Below are positions 1 to 6,481 of a stretch of 8,087 nt of DNA, in pieces. The position numbers were made by a program, and so were the translations under genes. Every line of letters starts with the position of its first letter. The stretch's first letter is position 1. This stretch comes from Bacteroidota bacterium (lineage in GTDB: Bacteria > Bacteroidota > Bacteroidia > Chitinophagales > Chitinophagaceae): NCBI GenBank assembly GCA_947454745.1, contig CANGMV010000038.1, forward strand, positions 1 to 8,087. The letters run 5' to 3'. A model generated the notes under the pieces. The model did not search any database. It was not told the origin of the DNA and saw nothing but the letters and a program-made list of their open reading frames with translations.

Positions 1-309
1 GTGTTGAATACCGGTACCAGCACTCATTACTTGAATATCACCATGTTTAATCACAGTCGTATTGCCCATGCTATCCTTATGTTCTAAGTCTCCTTGCAAT
101 GGGATACTAATAATTTCCATATTATCATGTGGGTGTGTTCCAAATCCCATGCCTCCACTAACGGTGTCGTCGTTCAAAACACGTAAAGCCCCAAAATGAA
201 TTCTTTCTGGGTTGTAATATCCTGCAAAGCTAAATGTGTGAAAGCTATGCAGCCAGCCATGGTTGGCTGATCCACGACTATCTGCTTTGTGTACTGTTAC
301 TTTTTTCAT
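1..309 (-). CDS. Pirin-family cupin protein, N-terminal part (runs off left edge)
   Basis: This is the first 103 codons of a pirin-like protein; the rest lies outside the window. Seen: the start MKKVTVHKADSRG, then HSFHTFSFAGYYNPERIHFG (residues 21-40), the metal-binding THPHDNMEI segment with H59 and H61, and GTGIQH ending in H103. Family knowledge: pirins are bicupins of about 230-300 residues. Their N-terminal cupin binds one metal ion through three His and one Glu; H59, H61 and H103 fit the His ligands, and the Glu would come two residues after the window edge. Some members (E. coli YhhW) show quercetin 2,3-dioxygenase activity in vitro, but the physiological role is usually unknown. No signal peptide is seen, so it is probably cytoplasmic. 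The ATG at 309-307 is the natural start because it gives the typical pirin N-terminus. It is transcribed divergently from the nucleotidase gene. The family call is secure; the exact substrate cannot be given. Confidence 0.93.
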   Translation of the reverse strand, partial: MKKVTVHKADSRGSANHGWLHSFHTFSFAGYYNPERIHFGALRVLNDDTVSGGMGFGTHPHDNMEIISIPLQGDLEHKDSMGNTTVIKHGDIQVMSAGTGIQH

Positions 310-313
310 AAAA

Positions 314-331
314 TAAATTTAGAATACAAAT
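314..331 (+). repeat. 18-bp direct repeat, copy 1 (pirin side)
   Basis: The word TAAATTTAGAATACAAAT sits just upstream of the pirin start. It matches 17 of 18 bases with a second copy exactly 90 bp to the right, in the same orientation. The match stops at both ends, so it is a discrete word and not part of a longer duplication. It could be a regulator binding site shared by the divergent pair; this is inference. Confidence 0.55.
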
Positions 332-376
332 TTCGGCAAATATCCCCCTTTTATGATGAATCTATGTTAACTAATT

Positions 377-384
377 TAGGTTTG
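377..384 (+). promoter_or_regulatory. Bacteroidota-type -7 promoter element for the nucleotidase gene
   Basis: TAGGTTTG matches the Bacteroidota sigma-factor -7 consensus TAnnTTTG at every fixed position. It would place transcription start near 390-392 and give a leader of about 30 bases before the ATG at 422. No clear TTG box is seen 19-21 bases upstream, so the promoter is plausible but only half supported. Confidence 0.45.
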
Positions 385-414
385 TTCTCAAATATTTTTT
401 CATTAAATTGAGAA
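385..414. repeat. Inverted repeat TTCTCAA-N16-TTGAGAA
   Basis: Perfect 7-bp arms at 385-391 and 408-414 flank a 16-bp spacer. The repeat begins directly after the putative -7 element and spans the predicted transcription start and the leader of the nucleotidase gene. The right arm overlaps copy 2 of the 18-bp direct repeat. It could be an operator for a dimeric regulator or a weak leader hairpin. In such AT-rich DNA a chance origin is possible. Confidence 0.35.
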
Positions 415-421
415 TACAAAT
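404..421 (+). repeat. 18-bp direct repeat, copy 2 (nucleotidase side)
   Basis: TAAATTGAGAATACAAAT ends on the base before the ATG of the nucleotidase gene, so it occupies the position of the ribosome binding site; no Shine-Dalgarno sequence is present. It differs from copy 1 only at the seventh base (G for T). If the repeat binds a protein, this copy would lie over the translation start region. Confidence 0.5.
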
Positions 422-961
422 ATGCCCAATATGAAAAAAATTATTGCAGTTGATATGGATAATGTACTTGTAGACATTGAAACCCATATGATTGACTGGT
501 ATGAGCGCGATTTTGGAATTAGAATTGACCGTTCTCAAATGTTGGGTATTCCTGAGTCGGATGCATTCCCAGATAAAGCAGCGGTAAGAAATTTTTGCTT
601 TACTCCTAATTTTTTTAGATCAGCCCCCATTATGCCTGGAGCTTTGGATGCAATTAAAACATTGATGCTGGATTACGAAATATATATAGTGTCGGCAGCC
701 ATGGAATTTCCACAATCCTTATTTGAAAAAACGGAATGGCTAAAGGAGTATTTTCCGTTCATTAGCTGGAAGAATATTGTTTTTTGCGGTGATAAAAGCG
801 TAATTGATACACATTATTTAATTGATGATCACTGTAAGAATTTGGATTTTTGCAAAGGCAAGCCCATTTTATTTTCAGCATCACATAATGTACACCATAC
901 TCATCATTTTCGTGTAAACGATTGGAGCGAAGTTCTTGATTTTTTTAAAAAGGAAAATTAG
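422..961 (+). CDS. 5'(3')-deoxyribonucleotidase (HAD superfamily, NT5C-like)
   Basis: This 179-residue cytoplasmic phosphatase is predicted to remove phosphate from (deoxy)nucleoside monophosphates, a role in nucleotide-pool balance. Seen: HAD motif I as AVDMDNVLVD, with D11 the expected nucleophile and D13 the acid/base; motif II in VSAAM with S91; the WLKEYFPF segment (106-113) and a lysine region SWKNIVFCGDK (K117/K125); motif IV as LIDDH with D135 and D136. This order and the size match the family of cytosolic and mitochondrial 5'(3')-deoxyribonucleotidases (type C), which are usually 180-200 residues. There is no signal peptide. A second in-frame ATG at 431 (MKKIIAVDMD) is an equally good start; neither has a Shine-Dalgarno sequence. 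Its stop codon overlaps that of the convergent DUF5686 gene. Substrate preference (dUMP/dTMP or other) cannot be read from the sequence. Confidence 0.88.
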   Translation: MPNMKKIIAVDMDNVLVDIETHMIDWYERDFGIRIDRSQMLGIPESDAFPDKAAVRNFCFTPNFFRSAPIMPGALDAIKTLMLDYEIYIVSAAMEFPQSLFEKTEWLKEYFPFISWKNIVFCGDKSVIDTHYLIDDHCKNLDFCKGKPILFSASHNVHHTHHFRVNDWSEVLDFFKKEN

Positions 962-3468
962 AATTGAAGCCTTAAGCTTCCGAATATTCCAAAATTCTGC
1001 ACTGGCTGCATTCTGGATGGTGTAAAATTAGCGGGATAAGGAGGAGCGCTACGCCAAAGAAAATCTACCCTAAAGAATTTAAATATATTGTCAAACCCGG
1101 TACCATATTCTAAATACGTATGTGAACGCAAGGATCTTAATTGGTAAGGTCCAAACTCTGTCCTATTAAAGACTCTATTTGAAGAATTCATTTCTCCCCA
1201 TACACCTTTCAGCGTCCAGAATTGTCTAAGCTTTGTTTTTCTTAATACAGGAATAAGGTTCAGTAATTTTTTTTCAAAATTATGTTCAATTTGAAATCCA
1301 GCAAATGCATCACTAAAGTATTCGAAACGATTCATTAAGTTAAATCCGTTTTTATTATACATATATACTTCATTTCCCGGATGCAGCTCCAATAACATAA
1401 ATGGAAGACTGTCTCCAATTATTTTTCCTGCATAAGCGTTGTAGTTAAGGACACCAAAATTTGATATGCGAATTCTTTGACTTATGCCTGTGTATATTTT
1501 TGTGTATTTGTATCCTCCATCCAATAAGCCCTTGGCGCCTTCGCTAATTCTTAACTCATAAATTGGATCAGTTCCATTGATTCTAATTTGTCTTCTACTG
1601 GTACTAATTTTTCGTTCACTTGGTGCATACCTAATTCGGAACATGATATCAGTGTTAATTAACTGCTGATTGGTTCCGTTGTGATAATTTTCTTTGCTTG
1701 GCAAGGGCGTATATGGATCATAATCTGTCCTAGTAAAAGTCAAATAGTTTGACAATCCAGATGCCATTTCTTTTGCAATCGTCAATTTAATTTCCTGCTC
1801 ACCTAAAAACTTTTGAGGAATACCTGGACGCCTAAGCGCTTGACTAAAAATATTATCAATACTTACATCTTCTTCATTAAATCTAACCCTGCCATTGTCT
1901 AAATCATTTAAATAGGATGCCTGAATCAACCAGCCATTACTTTTAGGAATTTTATATTGAACAGCAAAACGATCTTTAAATCTTTGGTCTTTTGTACCAT
2001 AAGCTATAAAGGCATTTAATTTAAGGTCTTTGCTAAACAAGTTGGTAGTACCAATGTCAAAACGAATTCTCATTGCTTCGAGTTGATTACCACTAAACCA
2101 CTTATACCAAGGGCCAATTTCAATTTTGCCAAATTTTCGATAGCCGTCCACGAAAAACTCTACGTTCTTTGTATATTCTCTAAATAATGGGATTGATTTT
2201 AAAGTGTCAATCATTTTTATAACCTTCCTCTCATTATTGCTCAAAAGCTCAGGTCTTGTTGCTTGCCAAAATGCCTCATTCGTAAGTTGTGCATTTTCGT
2301 TTACAACAATTTCATTTTTTCTATTATTCAATTTTATATTACTAAAAACAACGGTGGAGTCAAAATTAAAATTCTGAAAATAAGTACTTTTTCTTGCTAT
2401 GAAAGTAAGTTTGTCATTTGGGAATGGAGATAGATCGGCAGTCACATTGTTTTTAAACATCATCAAACCGCCGTCTAATTGCTTTTTAAATGCTTGTACA
2501 ATACTTAATCTGTTTACATAATTAATGTCGGCACTAGCCGCAACATTCATGTTAATTTTTACAATCCCCCAGCTACTTGCATCTATCCAGGCATCACCAT
2601 AAAATACATTCACGCCCTCCTTAAGCGGTGAAAAATATAAGTGGTATGCTTTTAAACTTTCAATATACTGTGTATCGGCACCACGGTATTTATAATATTT
2701 ATCACCCATATCGCTAATTGGACTTATAAATTCTTTTCCAAAAATGCGCATATAATTTTCGTAAATATTCATTTTTTGATTAACGCCACCAATGAACTGC
2801 ATCAATGTTTCATTTTGCATTCCATGTGTCATGGTTGCCTTTATATGTTCCCGAGAATTTTCTGGCTCTTTTGAATAAAAATATTCCGAACTAGACTCTG
2901 TAAGAAATATGGGTAAGAATGGTTTGCTCTCCGTAACACTATCAATATTGTCTAATAAAAACGAAAAAGGTTTTAAAAATTTTATTTGCTTAAAGCTTTC
3001 TCTTTTTACATTGTTTAAGTCCAACTCTAATTTATTGTATAACTCCGCTTTATAATAGGGATGTTGATTGGGATTATTCACTTCTTTATTAGCTACGACC
3101 TGCTTCCACCATCTTAAGCCTTTATTGAATTTAGTTTTTACTTGAACTTCCTCGTTTAATTTCACTCTTTCTAAAATATATACCGAAGTGTCGTTTGTGA
3201 ATTTTGTAATTGGATAGTACTCTGATTCAAATCCAACATAATCAATAATTAATGTATCAGATTTAAAATTACTCTTTTGAATTTTAAAGTTTCCAATACT
3301 GTCACTTATAACTCCGGTTTTAGCCAATTTCCATTTTGCGGAAGCATAGCCTATTGGCTCCTTGGTAAATCCATTTATGATTTTACCATATACCAAAATG
3401 GGATGCTGCGCTAGGGCAGTAGTGTAAAATAATACCGAACAAAATAAAAAGAAAATTCGCTGCTTCAT
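958..3468 (-). CDS. CarboxypepD_reg-like/DUF5686 outer-membrane protein
   Basis: This 836-residue exported protein of unknown function has an architecture typical of Bacteroidota. Seen: a signal peptide of about 20 residues (MKQRIFFLF...TTALA, cleavage probable before Q21), then a carboxypeptidase-regulatory-like beta-sandwich at about 26-110 (ILVYGKIINGFTKEPIGYAS, DSIGNFKI, DTLIIDYVGFES). The long remainder resembles DUF5686, with many alternating aromatic strands in its second half and a C-terminal residue F after SLRLQF, as in outer-membrane beta-barrels. The segment GTGFDNIFKFFRVDFLWR near the end resembles the last strands of Omp85-like surface-antigen barrels; this likeness is by eye only. 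The ATG at 3468-3466 is preferred. A TTG lies directly upstream (3471-3469) and would add one residue, but there is no reason to use it. The gene is complete and stands alone on this strand. Its role (envelope biogenesis, transport or adhesion) is not known to me. Confidence 0.85.
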   Translation of the reverse strand: MKQRIFFLFCSVLFYTTALAQHPILVYGKIINGFTKEPIGYASAKWKLAKTGVISDSIGNFKIQKSNFKSDTLIIDYVGFESEYYPITKFTNDTSVYILERVKLNEEVQVKTKFNKGLRWWKQVVANKEVNNPNQHPYYKAELYNKLELDLNNVKRESFKQIKFLKPFSFLLDNIDSVTESKPFLPIFLTESSSEYFYSKEPENSREHIKATMTHGMQNETLMQFIGGVNQKMNIYENYMRIFGKEFISPISDMGDKYYKYRGADTQYIESLKAYHLYFSPLKEGVNVFYGDAWIDASSWGIVKINMNVAASADINYVNRLSIVQAFKKQLDGGLMMFKNNVTADLSPFPNDKLTFIARKSTYFQNFNFDSTVVFSNIKLNNRKNEIVVNENAQLTNEAFWQATRPELLSNNERKVIKMIDTLKSIPLFREYTKNVEFFVDGYRKFGKIEIGPWYKWFSGNQLEAMRIRFDIGTTNLFSKDLKLNAFIAYGTKDQRFKDRFAVQYKIPKSNGWLIQASYLNDLDNGRVRFNEEDVSIDNIFSQALRRPGIPQKFLGEQEIKLTIAKEMASGLSNYLTFTRTDYDPYTPLPSKENYHNGTNQQLINTDIMFRIRYAPSERKISTSRRQIRINGTDPIYELRISEGAKGLLDGGYKYTKIYTGISQRIRISNFGVLNYNAYAGKIIGDSLPFMLLELHPGNEVYMYNKNGFNLMNRFEYFSDAFAGFQIEHNFEKKLLNLIPVLRKTKLRQFWTLKGVWGEMNSSNRVFNRTEFGPYQLRSLRSHTYLEYGTGFDNIFKFFRVDFLWRSAPPYPANFTPSRMQPVQNFGIFGSLRLQF

Positions 3469-3520
3469 CAAGTATGCAATATAGGTAGAGATTCCTTTAC
3501 TAGCAAGTGTTTTATAGACC

Positions 3521-3542
3521 GCTAGTTATCAGCTAGTTATTA
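3521..3542. repeat. Tandem 11-bp repeat GCTAGTTATNA x2
   Basis: Two adjacent 11-bp units, GCTAGTTATCA and GCTAGTTATTA, differ at one base. They lie about 55-75 bases upstream of the DUF5686 start. An ACTAGC at 3499-3504 forms an inverted pair with the GCTAGT of unit 1. An 11-bp period puts the units on the same face of the helix, as expected for paired regulator sites. No Bacteroidota -7 word is clear near it, so function is a guess. Confidence 0.35.
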
Positions 3543-3614
3543 AATTTAGGGTTTTATGAACACGCCCTTGTGCAAGAAACTACCTGTTTATTTGCCGATT
3601 CATTGGACATTCTA

Positions 3615-3647
3615 TTCAATTTCTTTTAAAATTTTTTGTAAATTGAA
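3615..3647. repeat. Inverted repeat TTCAATTT-N17-AAATTGAA
   Basis: Perfect 8-bp arms at 3615-3622 and 3640-3647 with a 17-bp spacer lie 45-77 bases upstream of the carboxylesterase start. The position and spacing would suit an operator or a promoter-proximal regulator site. The AT-rich arms make a chance match possible. Confidence 0.3.
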
Positions 3648-3691
3648 AATGCTTGTTTAAAACCGTTATTTACTTGCCTTAAATTTTAACA

Positions 3692-5212
3692 ATGAAATAT
3701 TTTTTTGCGCTTTTTATGTTGGCCCCTGTTTTTTTAACTGCCCAAACTCCAGTTGTGTCTACAAAGTCCGGTCCTGTAAGCGGTATTGAAAAAGAAGGCA
3801 TTCAAATTTTTAAAGGCATCCCTTTTGCTGCGCCACCAGTCGGTGATTTACGTTGGAAAGCACCTCAGCCTGTACAACCATGGAAAGACGTAAAACAATG
3901 TATTGCATTTGGCCCTAGCCCTGTGCAAGCGCCGCCAGTTCCTTTTATGTGTTGGTCGGAAGAATACCTAATTCCTAAGGAACCTATTAGTGAAGATTGT
4001 TTATACCTAAATGTTTGGGCGCCAAAAAAGTCAACAACAAAAAAAGCGGTACTTGTTTATATTTATGGTGGTGGCTTTAGAAGTGGCGGATCGGGTTGTG
4101 ACATTTATGACGGAACTGCAATGGCTAAAAAAGATATTGTATTTGTTTCCATTAATTATAGAGTGGGCGCGTTTGGATTTTTAGCACATCCTGAATTAAC
4201 CAAAGAATCGGAACATCATGTTTCTGGTAATTATGCGATTTTGGATATGGTTGCTGCTTTAAAATGGGTGAAAGATAATATTGCTGCATTTGGCGGGGAC
4301 CCAAGTAGGGTAACCATTGCAGGGCAGTCGGCAGGCGCATTTGCAGTTAATTTTTTAGCCGCTACACCATTAACAAAAGGATTAATTCATGGTGCAATTG
4401 CAGAAAGTGGGGGTAGTATTTTGCCAAGTTCCATTCGCCCTGCCATGCATTTAAACCAAGCCGAAGCAACCGGAATTGATTTTGCAAAATCATTAGGATG
4501 TAATTCAATAAAAGAATTAAGAAATAAATCAGCTGATCAAATATTAAATGCAAACCCTGGTGCGATTGGTCCATTTGAGGACGGCTATGTAGTTCCAAGT
4601 TCGATGATGCAGACTTATCTTAAAGATCAACAAAATGATATCCCTGCTTTATTGGGCTGGAATTTAGATGATAAAATAATGGGGCCACCTTTGACTGCTG
4701 ATAAATATGTACAATCCATCAAACAACAATTTGGAGCGAATGCTGAAAAAGTATTGGCATTATACCCGGCTACCGATGACGCAACTGCAGCTGAATCGCA
4801 AGGGGAAATGAGCCGTGATCAAACATTTGGTGTACAAGGTTATACTTGGGCAAGTTTACAGTCTGAAAACGGGAAAGCACCGATATATGTTTATAATTTC
4901 AATCGAAAATTACCTGCTGCTACACCTGCCAATGATTTTGGCGCTTTTCATACAGGCGAGGTTCCCTATGCATATAATAATCTTCACACAGTGCATAACC
5001 GACCATTTACCAAAGCTGACTATGAATTGGCCGATCAAATGTCGAGTTACTGGGCCAATTTTGCTAAAACCGGGGATCCCAATGGATTGAATTTAATGCA
5101 ATGGCCAAAGTATAATAAAGCGACTAAGCAAGTAATGGAGTTTAACACTAATAACAAAGTGGTGAAGCTGCCAACCGAACAAAAACTAGCTTTATTGACT
5201 ACCATATTATAG
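3692..5212 (+). CDS. Secreted type-B carboxylesterase (alpha/beta hydrolase)
   Basis: This 506-residue hydrolase of the type-B carboxylesterase/lipase family is expected to split ester bonds of small or lipophilic substrates outside the cytoplasm. Seen: a signal peptide MKYFFALFMLAPVFLTAQ, so periplasmic or secreted; the family opening GIQIFKGIPFAAPPVGDLRW (36-55); EDCLYLNVWAP (101-111); the oxyanion-hole segment YGGGF (125-129); the nucleophile elbow GQSAG with S213; and FHTGEVPYAY with the catalytic H420. The acid should lie in GWNLDDK (322-328), where D326/D327 stand in place of the usual DEG, making D327 the likely third catalytic residue. GQSAG replaces the commoner GESAG. The length is normal for the family and all segments are intact. 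The ATG has no Shine-Dalgarno sequence but gives a clean signal peptide. The helicase gene follows after 57 bases. The natural substrate is unknown; a role in uptake of esterified plant or lipid material is possible but unsupported. Confidence 0.92.
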   Translation: MKYFFALFMLAPVFLTAQTPVVSTKSGPVSGIEKEGIQIFKGIPFAAPPVGDLRWKAPQPVQPWKDVKQCIAFGPSPVQAPPVPFMCWSEEYLIPKEPISEDCLYLNVWAPKKSTTKKAVLVYIYGGGFRSGGSGCDIYDGTAMAKKDIVFVSINYRVGAFGFLAHPELTKESEHHVSGNYAILDMVAALKWVKDNIAAFGGDPSRVTIAGQSAGAFAVNFLAATPLTKGLIHGAIAESGGSILPSSIRPAMHLNQAEATGIDFAKSLGCNSIKELRNKSADQILNANPGAIGPFEDGYVVPSSMMQTYLKDQQNDIPALLGWNLDDKIMGPPLTADKYVQSIKQQFGANAEKVLALYPATDDATAAESQGEMSRDQTFGVQGYTWASLQSENGKAPIYVYNFNRKLPAATPANDFGAFHTGEVPYAYNNLHTVHNRPFTKADYELADQMSSYWANFAKTGDPNGLNLMQWPKYNKATKQVMEFNTNNKVVKLPTEQKLALLTTIL

Positions 5213-5236
5213 TATCGGGCTCGCTTTAATTAGTCG

Positions 5237-5244
5237 TATCTTTG
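5237..5244 (+). promoter_or_regulatory. Bacteroidota-type -7 promoter element for the DEAD-box helicase gene
   Basis: TATCTTTG matches TAnnTTTG exactly and lies in the short gap after the esterase stop codon. It would start transcription near 5250, leaving a leader of about 20 bases before the TTG start at 5270. It suggests that the helicase is not solely dependent on read-through from the esterase gene. No good -33 TTG is seen at the expected spacing. Confidence 0.5.
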
Positions 5245-5269
5245 TAACTTATTAGCAAAACAAGTTATT

Positions 5270-6460
5270 TTGAAATTTATTGATTTAGGGCTGGATGATA
5301 GAATATTAGAAGGTATTGATGCGATGGGTTATGAGAAAGCCACGCCGGTACAACAACAAGTAATGGTGCCTATTTTAGAAGGCAAAGATATTATAGCAGC
5401 TGCACAAACAGGAACAGGTAAAACCGCTGCATTTTTATTACCCTTATTACATCGTTTATTGACCATGCCACATACGGCGGGTGATATTAATGCAATGGTA
5501 ATTGTCCCAACACGTGAGTTGGCCATACAAATTGCTGAAAGCATTGAGGGCTTATCTTATTTTACCGACGTGAGTTCCATTGCGGTTTATGGTGGAGGAG
5601 ACGGCAATTCATTTACGGCCGAGAAAAAAGCATTGACTAGTGGTGTGGATATTGTTGTGTGTACGCCAGGCAGGATGATTGCGCATTTAAACATGGGCTA
5701 TGTGAAATTGAAAGGTTTAAAATATTTGGTATTGGATGAGGCAGATAGAATGTTGGATATGGGCTTTAGTGATGACCTTGCAAAAATTATTACTTTCTTA
5801 CCTAAGGAGAGACAAAATTTATTGTTTTCTGCAACCATGCCTGTTAAGATGCGCGACCTTGCTAAAAAGATTTTACAAAATCCAGTTGAAATAAATATTG
5901 CGATTTCAAAGCCGCCTGAACAAATTACACAAAAAGCATTTGTGGTATACGAAGCGCAGAAAGTGCCGATAATAAAGGATATGCTGCGTTCCAAGAAGTT
6001 CACGAAAGTGATTGTTTTCTGTTCTAAAAAGCAAAATGTAAAAGTACTTACTGCCGAACTTAAGCGTGCAAAATTGGCGGCGGAAGAAATTCACTCGGAC
6101 CTTGATCAAAAAAGTAGAGAACAATATTTACAGGATTTCAGAAATCAAAAAACGAATATTTTAGTTGCTACTGATATTTTAAGCAGGGGGATTGATATTG
6201 ATGACATTGATTTAGTAATTAACTACGATGTGCCGAATGACGGCGAGGATTACATTCATCGTATTGGTCGAACTGCCCGTGCTGCTACCACAGGTACAGC
6301 GTTTACTTTAGTGGGAGAAAAAGAGCAATCAAAATTCGCAACCATCGAAGAGTTGCTTGGGGCGCCGGTACTAAAAGGGGCTGTTCCGGAGGAATTTGGA
6401 CCTACACCAGCTTATGCGCCTAAGCAAAGTCATAAAAAATCCTCTAGCAGACGTCGATAA
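5270..6460 (+). CDS. DEAD-box ATP-dependent RNA helicase (RhlE-like), TTG start
   Basis: This 396-residue cytoplasmic RNA helicase unwinds or remodels RNA duplexes using ATP. All family motifs are present in order: Q motif GYEKATPVQQQ (20-30), I AQTGTGKT (45-52), Ia PTRELA (80-85), Ib TPGR (132-135), II DEAD (156-159), III SAT (187-189), IV VIVFCS (247-252), V ATDILSRGID (300-309) and VI HRIGRTAR (330-337). The C-terminal extension is short and ends in a basic tail, KKSSSRRR, which may help RNA binding. The start must be TTG at 5270: the nearest upstream in-frame stop is TAG at 5231, there is no ATG or GTG between, and the first internal ATG (residue 19) would remove the Q-motif phenylalanine region. 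Family members act in ribosome assembly or mRNA decay and often respond to cold; which applies here is unknown. A TonB receptor gene begins 21 bases after the stop. Confidence 0.95.
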   Translation: MKFIDLGLDDRILEGIDAMGYEKATPVQQQVMVPILEGKDIIAAAQTGTGKTAAFLLPLLHRLLTMPHTAGDINAMVIVPTRELAIQIAESIEGLSYFTDVSSIAVYGGGDGNSFTAEKKALTSGVDIVVCTPGRMIAHLNMGYVKLKGLKYLVLDEADRMLDMGFSDDLAKIITFLPKERQNLLFSATMPVKMRDLAKKILQNPVEINIAISKPPEQITQKAFVVYEAQKVPIIKDMLRSKKFTKVIVFCSKKQNVKVLTAELKRAKLAAEEIHSDLDQKSREQYLQDFRNQKTNILVATDILSRGIDIDDIDLVINYDVPNDGEDYIHRIGRTARAATTGTAFTLVGEKEQSKFATIEELLGAPVLKGAVPEEFGPTPAYAPKQSHKKSSSRRR

Positions 6461-6468
6461 TTTGTATT

Positions 6469-6476
6469 TACCTTTA
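6469..6476 (+). promoter_or_regulatory. Weak promoter-like word before the TonB receptor gene
   Basis: TACCTTTA differs from TAnnTTTG only at the last base. It ends six bases before the GTG start, so if used it would give a nearly leaderless mRNA. No -33 box is visible. Co-transcription with the helicase across the 21-base gap is an equally good explanation. Confidence 0.2.
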
Positions 6477-6481
6477 TAGTA

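Larger units (their letters stand above)
3469..3691. other. Divergent intergenic region between DUF5686 and carboxylesterase genes
   Basis: This 223-bp non-coding stretch must carry the promoters of both flanking genes. It holds the tandem 11-bp repeat and an 8-bp inverted repeat listed separately. I find no exact TAnnTTTG word for either gene, no tRNA-like or riboswitch-like structure, and no credible small ORF. Both flanking starts lack a Shine-Dalgarno sequence, as is common in Bacteroidota. Confidence 0.6.

Noticed and set aside
3469..3471. TTG as start of the DUF5686 gene
   Set aside because: An ATG follows immediately, gives the same signal peptide and is the more usual start.
4152..4598. 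Two minus-strand open frames (62 and 78 codons) inside the carboxylesterase gene
   Set aside because: They lie fully within a well-supported gene on the other strand, have no recognisable motifs and no start signals.
4815..5090. Plus-strand 91-codon frame inside the carboxylesterase gene
   Set aside because: It is an out-of-frame shadow of the esterase C-terminal region, which carries the catalytic His in the main frame.
5213..5269. Rho-independent terminator after the esterase gene
   Set aside because: No GC-rich stem followed by a T run is present in the 57-base gap.
5329..6124. Three minus-strand frames opposite the helicase
   Set aside because: They are antisense to conserved helicase motifs, so the coding constraint belongs to the plus strand.
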